15,981 bases of DNA from an uncultured bacterium (GTDB lineage Bacteria > Spirochaetota > Spirochaetia > Sphaerochaetales > Sphaerochaetaceae). The DNA lies in NCBI GenBank assembly GCA_905215015.1, contig CAJMOS010000072.1, positions 1 through 15,981 of the forward strand, given 5' to 3'. The translations under genes were made by a program, and so were the position numbers. How positions within the stretch are numbered: position 1 is the first letter of the stretch; every line of letters begins with the position of its first letter. The notes under the pieces are model-generated. The model searched no databases, was not told the origin of the DNA, and was given only the letters and a program-made list of their open reading frames with translations. Shown here piece by piece: positions 1 through 6,696 of this stretch.

Positions 1-1212
1 CTCCTTGATCTCGTCGGCGGAAAGCTGCAGGTTCTGCTCGATCTCCCGGCACTTGCTGCTGGTGTTCAGGTCACGGCCAAGCTGTCTCAGGTCTTTGGCG
101 CTGGAGATCTGCAGCTTGTTCTCGTACCGCTGTTTGGTCTCGTTGCACTGCTTGATCTTGGTCTCGGCGTCGATGAAGTCCTGGGTGAAGGCCATGATCT
201 CTTCCTGCTCCAGCTTGACCTTGGACAGTTTTTCCAGCAACACCTTGCGCTGCTTCTTCAGATCCTCGTCGTTGAAGATGTTCTTGCCGGAAGAGTTCTT
301 CTGCTCTTTGCTGGCAACGTAGTTCCGTAGCGGCTTCTCCAGGCCGAGGGCTTTCAGCTGCGCCTTGTAGTACTGGGAGTAGCGCTTCTGGTTGGTAATC
401 AGCTCCTTGTAGTCCTTCGGGCTGAAGTTGCCTTCCTCGTCGTCGATCTTGGTGTTGATTGTCTGCAGGATGTTGGAAAAACGGGTGATCATGATGCCGC
501 TGTCGCGGATGACCGCCTTGATGATCTCGCTGCCCTGCTCGAGCTTCTTGGCGAGCTCGACCTCCTGCTCGCCCGTCAACAGGTTCTCACGTCCGATCTC
601 CTTGAGATAGAGACGGATCGGGTCGTCGCCATTGGTGTCGGTCCTGTCGGTGCCCAGCATGACGTTTTGATGGTGGGATTGCTGTCCGTCATGGTCGTCC
701 AGGGAGGAGATGTCGACAATATGCTCGCCGCCGCCGACAGTGTCGTCGTCGTTGCTCATCTGCCAACCGTTCTGGAAGGAGGCCTCTTCTTCCTCGTCCT
801 CCTCTTCTTCCTCGTCTTTGTCGGCGTCGTCATCGTCGCTTTTTTTCTTCTCGTCCTGGGCGTGGGAAGCATCCTCGTCAAAGTCCGGCACCGAGTCGAG
901 CGACAGATCCTCGTCATCAGGAATCAGGTCGTCGGCATCCTCTTCCTGCTCTGCGGCGAGCTCCTCGTCCTCTCCCGCGAGGTCCTCCTCGCTGGGGCCG
1001 TTCTCGAACGACTCGTCATCGGCATCTCCGCCCTCATCGCTCAAGGGGATGTTGGCGTCGGTCGCCAGGGACTGGACGATATCCTCGACATCATCTTCCG
1101 TGGCTTTCTTGCCAAGAGCGGCACGAATATCGTCACGGGTCACGGACTGGGTTTCTGCGTATTTCTTCACCATCGCCTTGACGATGGTCTCACGAACATT
1201 GTCTTCGAGCAT
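1..1212 (-). CDS. rpoD: RNA polymerase primary sigma factor RpoD, N-terminal part (truncated by window edge)
   Basis: This is the housekeeping sigma-70 factor that directs RNA polymerase to most promoters. 404 codons are visible and the frame is still open at position 1, so the promoter-reading regions 2-4 lie outside the window. Residues 1-50 resemble region 1.1. Residues about 53-145 are strongly acidic, with runs of Asp/Glu. Region 1.2 starts near residue 194 with the recognisable NGDDPIRLYLKEIG motif. A lysine/glutamate-rich stretch follows and fits the non-conserved region before region 2. The ATG at 1210-1212 has GAGG four bases upstream. The gene starts 18 bases after the dnaG stop, so it is the promoter-distal gene of a primase-sigma operon. 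The sigma-70 assignment is firm from region 1.2 and from the dnaG linkage. The long acidic insertion is the unusual part. Confidence 0.93.
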   Translation of the reverse strand, partial: MLEDNVRETIVKAMVKKYAETQSVTRDDIRAALGKKATEDDVEDIVQSLATDANIPLSDEGGDADDESFENGPSEEDLAGEDEELAAEQEEDADDLIPDDEDLSLDSVPDFDEDASHAQDEKKKSDDDDADKDEEEEEDEEEEASFQNGWQMSNDDDTVGGGEHIVDISSLDDHDGQQSHHQNVMLGTDRTDTNGDDPIRLYLKEIGRENLLTGEQEVELAKKLEQGSEIIKAVIRDSGIMITRFSNILQTINTKIDDEEGNFSPKDYKELITNQKRYSQYYKAQLKALGLEKPLRNYVASKEQKNSSGKNIFNDEDLKKQRKVLLEKLSKVKLEQEEIMAFTQDFIDAETKIKQCNETKQRYENKLQISSAKDLRQLGRDLNTSSKCREIEQNLQLSADEIKE

Positions 1213-1230
1213 GCTACCTCAATTCTCTCT

Positions 1231-3147
1231 TCATTGATTGTTAACTTTTTTCTGCGCGGCGGCCTGTTGTTTGAGCTGTTCCCTCAGCTGATCCACCTTC
1301 GTGTTCAGCTCGAGAAGTTCCTGGACCAGGCGGGCAACCTCCTCAGAATCCGACTGCGTTATCTGCATCAGGCCCCTGATTTCGGTTCTCTTGTCATCCA
1401 GGTTCCGAATTTTGATCCGTACCAGTGCTTCTTGGATATTTTCTTCGACATCGGTCGTGAATTCCTTCATCGAGAAGGAGGCGTTCACATCACTTGCAAT
1501 CTGCGGATCAGAAATCTTGTTGAGAATGTATTCGTTGCTGACCTCTCCAGCACCCTCCCGTTTCACGTCTTCCAAGACCCGGTAGAGCTCGCGCGCCTCT
1601 TCGTTGCGCATATCGCCAATCTCCAACCGGCTCCTCACTTCATCGAACAAGGACCGCTTGTTCATGACATACAGCATGCACCGGAGCTCGATGTCGATGC
1701 TGTTGGTCAACAAAGGTCTGATGGGTTTGGCGACCACTACAGGGATCGAAGAGGCCGTTTCCTCCCCTTCAGCCCCTGCCGATGGCTTCTTTTCCGGAAC
1801 CCGATACGACGGATACCGAGCGCCACTATGGGCCCTCTTCTCATAATCCGCCTTCACGGAATCCTTTTCCACACCAAGCGTTAGGGCCAGTCTCCCCAGG
1901 AGGTCATCGAGCACAATCTGGCTCTTCGTCACCTCCAAAAAGGGCAACACAGCGTCCATTACGCCCAGTTTAGCATCAGACGACATTATATCATAACGAT
2001 TTACTGCCGAATCGACAAGATAGGAAAAACCATCTTTTGTCCTGCCGAGCTCGTTGCGCAACGCCTCGGCGCCATGCTTCTGCAACACCTCGGACGCGTC
2101 CTTGCCCAGTGTCAGATGCGCCACCTCGCCCACCAGACCGGCTTGCTGGAGGATGACCAGCGCCTTGGTGGTCGCCTTTTGCCCGGCGTCGTCGCTGTCG
2201 AACAGGCAGGTGACCTTGTCCGCATACCGCTTCATCACCTGCGTATGGTCGAAGGTGAATGCGGTCCCGCAGGAAGCCATGGCATAGCCGAGACCTGCCT
2301 GGTGGAGCGCCACCACGTCGAAGTTCCCCTCGCAGATGATGATCCGCCGGGGGCTCTCCTTTCCTTTGAGCAGCGGAAGCGACTCATACAGGCCAAGCAG
2401 GTTTTCCCGCTTGTTGAAGATGGGCGAGTCGGACGAGTTGATGTACTTGGCTCTGCTCTGCCCGGTCAGGTCGCGGCCACTGAAAGCCACGGTATTGCCC
2501 TTCGCGTCCCTGATTGGGAAGACGATACGGCCGGTGAACAGGCAGTAGTCGGGATGGTTCTTGCTGAACAGGCCGCTTTGGGAAAGAAGCTCCTCGGAAT
2601 AGCCGAAGCCCTTGAGCATCTCGTAAACGGAGAAATCGCGCTCTTTGTGGAAGTCCGCCCCAGGCATGTAGCCGATGTTGAAAAGCTCCCACATGTCCTT
2701 CGCCACAGCCCGGCCCTCCAGGTAGTCGCGGGCATGCGCCACAGCGGTGTTCCTGCTTTTTACCAGGACATTGTGACAGTAGGTGGCCAGACGGTCGTAC
2801 AGCCCGTACATCGCCTCCTTCTGCCTGTTCCGCTCCACCTCCTGGGGGCTGAGCTGCTCCAGTTCCACTCCCGCCTGCTTGGCAAGTTCCCTGACCGCCT
2901 CGGGAAACGAGACCTTCTCCATTTCCATCACCAGATTGAATATGGTGCCGCTCTTGCCGCACCCAAAACAATGGAAGAAGCCGGTATCGTCGTGCAGCAC
3001 CATGCTGGCGGTCTTCTCGCCATGCAGGGGGCAGCAGCACCACAGCTCGTTGCCACGATGCTCGATTTTCGCATACCTGGCGGCAACGTCGCTCACCAGG
3101 ATCCTGTCCCGGATTTTCTGGAGTGTCTCGTCAGAAAAACTCGCCAT
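1231..3147 (-). CDS. dnaG: DNA primase DnaG
   Basis: The primase synthesises short RNA primers on the lagging strand at the replication fork. The 638 residues match the family in length and order. The N-terminal CHC2 zinc finger has C39, H42, C60 and C63 in the spacing CxxH-x17-CxxC. The catalytic core follows, with RIVFPIRD near residue 207. The Toprim metal site is EGNFDVV at about 273-279 and DSDDAG at about 317-322. The C-terminal ~200 residues are helical and charged and would correspond to the helicase-binding region, which is poorly conserved. The ATG lies 3 bases after the stop of the upstream cysteine-cluster gene, and no strong Shine-Dalgarno is visible, which suggests coupling to upstream translation. 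rpoD follows 18 bases downstream, as in the macromolecular-synthesis operon of many bacteria, but here without an adjacent rpsU. Confidence 0.97.
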   Translation of the reverse strand: MASFSDETLQKIRDRILVSDVAARYAKIEHRGNELWCCCPLHGEKTASMVLHDDTGFFHCFGCGKSGTIFNLVMEMEKVSFPEAVRELAKQAGVELEQLSPQEVERNRQKEAMYGLYDRLATYCHNVLVKSRNTAVAHARDYLEGRAVAKDMWELFNIGYMPGADFHKERDFSVYEMLKGFGYSEELLSQSGLFSKNHPDYCLFTGRIVFPIRDAKGNTVAFSGRDLTGQSRAKYINSSDSPIFNKRENLLGLYESLPLLKGKESPRRIIICEGNFDVVALHQAGLGYAMASCGTAFTFDHTQVMKRYADKVTCLFDSDDAGQKATTKALVILQQAGLVGEVAHLTLGKDASEVLQKHGAEALRNELGRTKDGFSYLVDSAVNRYDIMSSDAKLGVMDAVLPFLEVTKSQIVLDDLLGRLALTLGVEKDSVKADYEKRAHSGARYPSYRVPEKKPSAGAEGEETASSIPVVVAKPIRPLLTNSIDIELRCMLYVMNKRSLFDEVRSRLEIGDMRNEEARELYRVLEDVKREGAGEVSNEYILNKISDPQIASDVNASFSMKEFTTDVEENIQEALVRIKIRNLDDKRTEIRGLMQITQSDSEEVARLVQELLELNTKVDQLREQLKQQAAAQKKVNNQ

Positions 3148-3150
3148 GCC

Positions 3151-3585
3151 CTATTCCCAAACTCCCATATGGCGGAGCATGCTCATCGCCATCTGCTCCT
3201 CGATTTCGCGTTTGGAATGTGTCTTGCCGTGATTGATGCCGGGACAAAAAGCCCCTTCGGCATCCCAGCTTTGCCGATCCTTCAGAATCGTATCCCAAAA
3301 TGGATAGGCCCGGCACTGGACCGGCCTCGCCTCGTAGACCGCACATCCCTTCTCTGTAAGAAATATACAATCATTATTGGTTTTTTCCAAAAGGGAATAA
3401 CGGAAGCCTGATTCCTCGGTACGTCTGCAATAGGTGGAGAGGAACTGGCTGCGCTCCATAGTGAAGAAAGCGCACAGGCGAGCAATATCGGCCTCGCACA
3501 GGAAGACATATCCGGGCTCGACGCCACAGCAGTATCGGCAACCGTTGCAGGAGAACTGCAGACCCCGATCGTAGAAACAGCCCAT
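3151..3585 (-). CDS. YkgJ-family cysteine-cluster protein (putative metal-binding)
   Basis: This 144-residue protein belongs to the CxxCxxCC cysteine-cluster family, whose members are annotated as putative zinc- or iron-chelating proteins of unknown biochemical role. The cluster is at C13, C16, C19 and C20. Further cysteines occur at about residue 30 and in segments such as NDCIF and KGCAVYEARPVQCRAYPFW, the latter being the family's typical C-terminal signature. I chose the ATG at 3583-3585 because AGGTGG at 3591-3596 sits five bases upstream. A GTG at 3592-3594 would add three residues but falls inside that ribosome-binding site. The gene is first in an operon with dnaG (3-base gap) and rpoD. 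An intrinsic terminator and tRNA-Tyr lie directly upstream. No signal peptide or membrane segment is visible, so it is probably cytosolic. Confidence 0.85.
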   Translation of the reverse strand: MGCFYDRGLQFSCNGCRYCCGVEPGYVFLCEADIARLCAFFTMERSQFLSTYCRRTEESGFRYSLLEKTNNDCIFLTEKGCAVYEARPVQCRAYPFWDTILKDRQSWDAEGAFCPGINHGKTHSKREIEEQMAMSMLRHMGVWE

Positions 3586-3602
3586 ATCCACCACCTGGTA
3601 AC

Positions 3603-3631
3603 AAAAAAGGCCTCTTCCGAAGAAGAGACCT
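3603..3631 (-). terminator. Rho-independent terminator after tRNA-Tyr
   Basis: On the minus strand, GGTCTCTTC (3622-3630) pairs with GAAGAGGCC (3609-3617) around a TTCG tetraloop, giving nine pairs including one G-T, followed by six T's (3603-3608). This is a strong intrinsic terminator. It ends only 17 bases before the start of the cysteine-cluster gene, so it may also act as a partial barrier controlling entry into the dnaG-rpoD operon. Confidence 0.9.
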
Positions 3632-3634
3632 GAT

Positions 3635-3716
3635 TGGAGAGGGAAGGATTCGGACCTTCGAAGCTATAAGCAGCAGATTTACAGTCTGTCCCCTTTGACC
3701 ACTCGGGAACCTCTCC
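3635..3716 (-). tRNA. tRNA-Tyr (anticodon GTA)
   Basis: This is an 82-nt class II tRNA. The acceptor stem GGAGAGG/CCTCTCC has discriminator A at 3635. The anticodon loop reads CTGTAAA, giving anticodon GTA. A long variable arm has a GCT/AGC stem and the T stem is GAAGG/CCTTC. CCA is not encoded. Two deviations are visible: the T loop is TCCGAAT rather than TTCGAAT (C at position 55), and the first anticodon-stem pair is an A-C mismatch. The fold is otherwise normal and the gene is flanked by a promoter and a terminator, so it is probably functional. Confidence 0.95.
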
Positions 3717-3737
3717 AAGCTTTCAAGCAAGAGTGAC

Positions 3738-3765
3738 TTTATCCGCAACCCTTTGCGTTAGTCAA
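3738..3765 (-). promoter_or_regulatory. Sigma-70 promoter for tRNA-Tyr (and possibly the dnaG-rpoD operon)
   Basis: On the minus strand, a -35 TTGACT (3760-3765), a 16-base spacer and a -10 GATAAA (3738-3743) lie just upstream of tRNA-Tyr. An alternative -10, TAAAGT, has an 18-base spacer. The predicted start near 3731 leaves a leader of about 15 bases. I found no convincing separate promoter between the tRNA and the cysteine-cluster gene, so this may be the promoter for the whole unit by read-through. Confidence 0.6.
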
Positions 3766-3797
3766 TACATTTTGCAAAAAAACTGTCAGCACGCGAT

Positions 3798-3827
3798 TTG
3801 ACAGAGAGAATCCATTTCCTGTATGCT
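3798..3827 (+). promoter_or_regulatory. Sigma-70 promoter for tRNA-Thr
   Basis: A perfect -35 TTGACA (3798-3803) is followed by an 18-base spacer and TATGCT (3822-3827), a 4/6 match to the -10 consensus. The predicted start near 3834 is about six bases before the mature tRNA, as expected for a stable-RNA promoter. Confidence 0.65.
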
Positions 3828-3839
3828 TGCACACGAAAC

Positions 3840-3912
<73 letters not shown>

Positions 3913-3919
3913 CGCCCTT

Positions 3920-3950
3920 TCCACGGATAACTCTATCCGTGGATTTTTTT
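3920..3950 (+). terminator. Rho-independent terminator after tRNA-Thr
   Basis: TCCACGGATA (3920-3929) and TATCCGTGGA (3934-3943) form a perfect 10-pair stem with loop ACTC, followed by seven T's (3944-3950). On the minus strand the hairpin is not followed by a T tract, so it does not look like a terminator for the convergent aroH transcript. Confidence 0.92.
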
Positions 3951-3969
3951 CGTCTCGGGCCGGTTTGGG

Positions 3970-4335
3970 TCATTGTCCCGGGAACTGGTCAGGGCGAAGC
4001 CGTTCCGCGCCATTGATATAGACAGGCGCCAGGCCGCTTTTCTCCTCTTTCAGGACCAACAGGATCCTGACGCACCTGGGCATCATCCCCTTGATCTCAG
4101 GCTCCTGCATGCAGAAAAGCGGGACGCTTGCGCCATGGCCGCTCGCCCGGAGCGCCCCGGCCGGATTCTTGCTTTGCAAGTCCGAGGTGATGGTGAAGAG
4201 GATGCAGGCAAGGTCGGTCTCGGAGAGGCGGTTCTTCTCCAAAAGCGCCTCGAAACATTCCTTGACCGATTTGACAATCGCCTCGGGGCTGTCCTCGCTG
4301 ACCCCCGTGGCTCCCCTGAGCGCGCAGATAGACAT
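3970..4335 (-). CDS. aroH: Chorismate mutase, monofunctional AroH class
   Basis: This enzyme converts chorismate to prephenate, the first committed step to phenylalanine and tyrosine. The 121 residues match the short trimeric AroH class rather than the helical AroQ class. The active-site residues line up with the Bacillus subtilis enzyme: R7 in ALRGAT, C75 and E78 in FCMQE, R90 in PRCVR, and Y106 and R114 in the C-terminal VYINGA...RLRPD segment. The ATG has AAGGA five bases upstream. It lies 18 bases downstream of a small membrane-protein gene on the same strand and is probably co-transcribed with it. No terminator is evident before it runs antisense into tRNA-Thr. No other aromatic-pathway gene is in the window. 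Confidence 0.93.
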   Translation of the reverse strand: MSICALRGATGVSEDSPEAIVKSVKECFEALLEKNRLSETDLACILFTITSDLQSKNPAGALRASGHGASVPLFCMQEPEIKGMMPRCVRILLVLKEEKSGLAPVYINGAERLRPDQFPGQ

Positions 4336-4353
4336 GGTTTTCCTTCCTTCGGG

Positions 4354-4698
4354 TCACAAGCCGATGACCATCCCCTGCCCGACCAGATGCTGGGCGAAGG
4401 AAATGGCGTAGGAGATGCCGAACGCGATGGCGACCCTCAACACGTCCAGCAGACAAAGTTTCAAAGGGAAGATTCCTGCCAGCACCGTGACGATTCCCGC
4501 CAGCACCAGAATCCAGACACCCATCAGATAGATGGTCCAGCAGACCAGCTCATGGCAGAGCACCAGCAAGTCGATGTAGCTCTCGTCCACCGAGAAATAA
4601 CTGCCGCCAAGAAAAGCGACGAAAAAGAAACAGAGCAGCAGAAGGAGATACGTGTGCACCCTGGAGGAGAAAGCAAGAAGTCTCTGTGTCTGCAACAT
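4354..4698 (-). CDS. Small multi-pass membrane protein of unknown function
   Basis: I do not recognise this 114-residue protein. It is almost entirely hydrophobic. Likely membrane segments are at about 15-34, 42-60, 60-78 and 84-104, joined by very short loops. There is one acidic loop (VDESYID at about 38-44) and conserved-looking Cys and His residues in LVLCHELVCW. The ATG at 4696-4698 has no Shine-Dalgarno but lies exactly seven bases after a TATGCT -10 element, so the message may be leaderless. aroH follows 18 bases downstream. The hydrophobic pattern and spacing support a real gene; the function is open. The frame also stays open upstream of this ATG, but no better start is seen there. 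Confidence 0.65.
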   Translation of the reverse strand: MLQTQRLLAFSSRVHTYLLLLLCFFFVAFLGGSYFSVDESYIDLLVLCHELVCWTIYLMGVWILVLAGIVTVLAGIFPLKLCLLDVLRVAIAFGISYAISFAQHLVGQGMVIGL

Positions 4699-4704
4699 GC
4701 GACA

Positions 4705-4734
4705 AGCATACCACTGGAAAGGGAGTCGGGGCAA
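4705..4734 (-). promoter_or_regulatory. Candidate promoter for the membrane protein-aroH pair
   Basis: On the minus strand, TTGCCC (4729-4734), an 18-base spacer and TATGCT (4705-4710) are placed so that transcription would begin at or near the A of the ATG at 4698. The -35 is weak. Support comes from the lack of a ribosome-binding site and from the same geometry upstream of rnz. Confidence 0.4.
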
Positions 4735-4748
4735 CAGCACAAATTCGT

Positions 4749-4776
4749 TTGCAAGGGTCAGGAATCGGGGTACACT
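4749..4776 (+). promoter_or_regulatory. Weak candidate promoter for the DUF1015 gene
   Basis: TTGCAA (4749-4754), a 16-base spacer and TACACT (4771-4776) match each consensus hexamer at 4/6. The predicted start near 4783 would fall within the GAGGAGG ribosome-binding site (4781-4787), so the real start may differ. The 99-base divergent gap 4699-4797 must hold the promoters for both flanking genes. Confidence 0.3.
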
Positions 4777-4797
4777 GTCCGAGGAGGAATTGCTTGT

Positions 4798-6117
4798 ATG
4801 CAAACCATAGATGAACGTTTCATGAAACTCGGGCTGAGACCAGCCGATATCCTGTTTCCGGTCAAGTCGGTCGACCTTTCCAAGTGGGCCGTGGTGGCCT
4901 GCGACCAGTTCACCTCGGAGCCCGAGTACTGGAAACGGGTCGAGGATTACGTAGGCCAGGCCCCTTCCACGCTCCACCTGATTTATCCCGAAGTCTACCT
5001 GGAGGAACCGGACAAGGAAGAGCGCATCAAGCGCATCGACCAGACGATGCGTCAGTATCTGGACCGGCAGCTGTTCGCCACCTATCCCCACTCCTTCCTG
5101 CTGGTGCACCGTACCACGGCGCTCGGCCATAGCCGCTGGGGCCTGATGGCGGCCCTTGACCTGGACCAATACGATTACTCCAAGGACAGCACCAGCCTGA
5201 TCCGCGCCACGGAGGGAACGATCCTTTCCCGCATTCCGCCACGCAAGGAAATCCGCAGGAACGCCGTGCTGGAAATCCCCCATATCATGGTGCTGATCGA
5301 TGACGCGAAACGCCAGATCATCGAGGCCCTGGCGGCCAAACGCGACCAGCTGACCAAGGTCTACGAGACAGAGCTGATGGCTGGCGGCGGCTCCATCGAA
5401 GGTTTTTTGGTCGACAGGCCCGAGGACCTGGAACTGGTCGCCAGAGGGTTCGAGACGCTGTACGACGCGCTCGATCCGAAGAATCCCCTGCTCTTCGCCA
5501 TGGGCGATGGCAACCACAGCCTCGCCACCGCCAAAAGCTGCTGGGAGGACCGGAAAGCGACGCTTTCCGAGGCGCAACGCAAGAACGACCCCGCACGCTT
5601 CTGCCTGGTCGAGCTGGAGAACATCCATGACGACGGACTGACCTTCGAACCGATCCACCGCGTCCTGTTCCACGTCGATTTCAACACCTTCTGCGAGACG
5701 GTCGAGAATTTCGCCTCAGGGGGGAAGGTTGTCGGGGAACCTGACTTCGAGACGCTTTGCGCCGCGGTCAACGACCCGGCTGTCAAAGGACAGAAGTTCG
5801 GATATGTGGACAGCGATGGACCGAAGCTCTTCATCCTCGAGGACCCGGCCTGCGCGATTGCCGCGGGAACCCTGCAGAAAGTGATCGACACCCTCACCTC
5901 GGAAGGAAATACGACAGTCGACTACGTCCATGGGACGGCGATCGTCCAGAAGCTTTCCAAGGAGGCCGGAAATGCGGGTCTTGTCCTGCCGGACATCGCC
6001 AAACACACCTTCTTCGATACCATCAGAAAGGACAAGGCCTTCCCCCGCAAGACATTCAGCATGGGAGAGGCCACTGAGAAACGGTATTATCTGGAAGCGA
6101 GGAAAATCACCGGCTAA
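4798..6117 (+). CDS. DUF1015 family protein
   Basis: This 439-residue cytosolic protein has the features of the DUF1015 family. The N-terminal region contains FPVKSVDLSKWAVVACDQF and a conserved RPADILFPV opening. The central part carries LFAMGDGNHS (GDGNHS at 236-241), equivalent to the GDGHHR-like motif of the family. Members have sometimes been annotated as ParB/SpoOJ-related, and in some Firmicutes they lie beside serine-biosynthesis genes, but no reaction can be assigned from this sequence. The ATG at 4798-4800 is chosen because GAGGAGG lies ten bases upstream and homology begins immediately. The frame stays open far upstream, but that part is antisense to aroH and the membrane-protein gene. 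Its stop directly abuts the convergent tsaC stop with no bases between. Confidence 0.88.
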   Translation: MQTIDERFMKLGLRPADILFPVKSVDLSKWAVVACDQFTSEPEYWKRVEDYVGQAPSTLHLIYPEVYLEEPDKEERIKRIDQTMRQYLDRQLFATYPHSFLLVHRTTALGHSRWGLMAALDLDQYDYSKDSTSLIRATEGTILSRIPPRKEIRRNAVLEIPHIMVLIDDAKRQIIEALAAKRDQLTKVYETELMAGGGSIEGFLVDRPEDLELVARGFETLYDALDPKNPLLFAMGDGNHSLATAKSCWEDRKATLSEAQRKNDPARFCLVELENIHDDGLTFEPIHRVLFHVDFNTFCETVENFASGGKVVGEPDFETLCAAVNDPAVKGQKFGYVDSDGPKLFILEDPACAIAAGTLQKVIDTLTSEGNTTVDYVHGTAIVQKLSKEAGNAGLVLPDIAKHTFFDTIRKDKAFPRKTFSMGEATEKRYYLEARKITG

Positions 6118-6696
6118 TCAACGGATCAGGCTGGTGGCGTCATAGCCGCCACTGCGGAGGATCCGGTAGGGACGCACCGTGCAATCGATCAACGTCGAGG
6201 GCACGGTGCCTTGCATTTCCCCGTCGACGACAAACAGGTCCACTTTGCCGTTGAAGGCATAGATGATGTCGGTCATGTTGGTCAGGCTCGCGGAGCCAGA
6301 CATGTTGACGCTGGTCGAATATATCGGGGAGCCCAGCCGGGAAAGCACGTTCTGCAGGAACGGGTCGTCAGGAACGCGGATGGCGGTCTTGCCGCTCCCG
6401 TCCCTGTTGCGCATGATTGCGGTAAGCTGGCAGGGCCAGACCGCCTTGATGTCCCCGGGAACCTCACAGAGCCGCTCGGCCTGTTCGAGGGTGGCGAGCT
6501 GGAGGAACGGCTTGCGCTGGTCCCGCTCCTTCAGGGCGTACAGCGCCTCCATCGTCTTCTTGCCTACCTTCGCGCACAGCCCGTAGATCGTATCGCAGGG
6601 AAGCACAAGCACCTTCCCCTCGTCCAACATCCGCACAGTCAGATCCAGAGCATCGGCCTGATTCTTGTAGCAGACGTTCGACTCCTTGTCACTCAT
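6118..6696 (-). CDS. tsaC: Threonylcarbamoyl-AMP synthase (TsaC/Sua5/YrdC family)
   Basis: The enzyme makes threonylcarbamoyl-AMP from threonine, bicarbonate and ATP, the first step of t6A37 formation in ANN-decoding tRNAs. The 192 residues equal the short TsaC form without the Sua5 C-terminal domain. Visible family motifs are VLPCDTIYGL (31-40), the KxR-type segment KERDQRKP (56-63), WPCQLTAI (87-94), AIRVPDD (105-111), STSVNMSG (127-134) and PSTLIDCT (166-173). The ATG at 6694-6696 is preceded by AGGAGG-type sequence. A longer reading would add 14 residues that overlap the upstream gene. Start and upstream stop overlap as ATGAGTGA, which indicates translational coupling to the FtsB-like gene. 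Confidence 0.92.
   Translation of the reverse strand: MSDKESNVCYKNQADALDLTVRMLDEGKVLVLPCDTIYGLCAKVGKKTMEALYALKERDQRKPFLQLATLEQAERLCEVPGDIKAVWPCQLTAIMRNRDGSGKTAIRVPDDPFLQNVLSRLGSPIYSTSVNMSGSASLTNMTDIIYAFNGKVDLFVVDGEMQGTVPSTLIDCTVRPYRILRSGGYDATSLIR

Noticed and set aside
780..840. Possible tandem repeat from the GAG/GAA/GAC-rich stretch
   Set aside because: No regular unit repeats; it is ordinary acidic low-complexity coding sequence in rpoD.
667..1884. 405-codon plus-strand open frame
   Set aside because: It is antisense to rpoD and dnaG, which have clear domain motifs. The translation is low-complexity hydrophobic sequence mirroring the acidic rpoD codons.
2074..3411. 445-codon plus-strand open frame
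   Set aside because: It is fully antisense to dnaG and the cysteine-cluster gene, has no recognisable motif, and is explained by codon bias on the opposite strand.
3592..3594. GTG start for the cysteine-cluster protein
   Set aside because: It lies within the AGGTGG ribosome-binding site that serves the ATG at 3583-3585.
3973..4797. Upstream extension of the DUF1015 frame
   Set aside because: This part is antisense to aroH and the membrane-protein gene, and the family sequence begins right after the good ribosome-binding site at 4781-4787.
4699..5673. Long minus-strand frame fused ahead of the small membrane protein
   Set aside because: The extra ~325 residues are antisense to the DUF1015 gene and lack hydrophobic or family patterns; only the last 114 residues look real.
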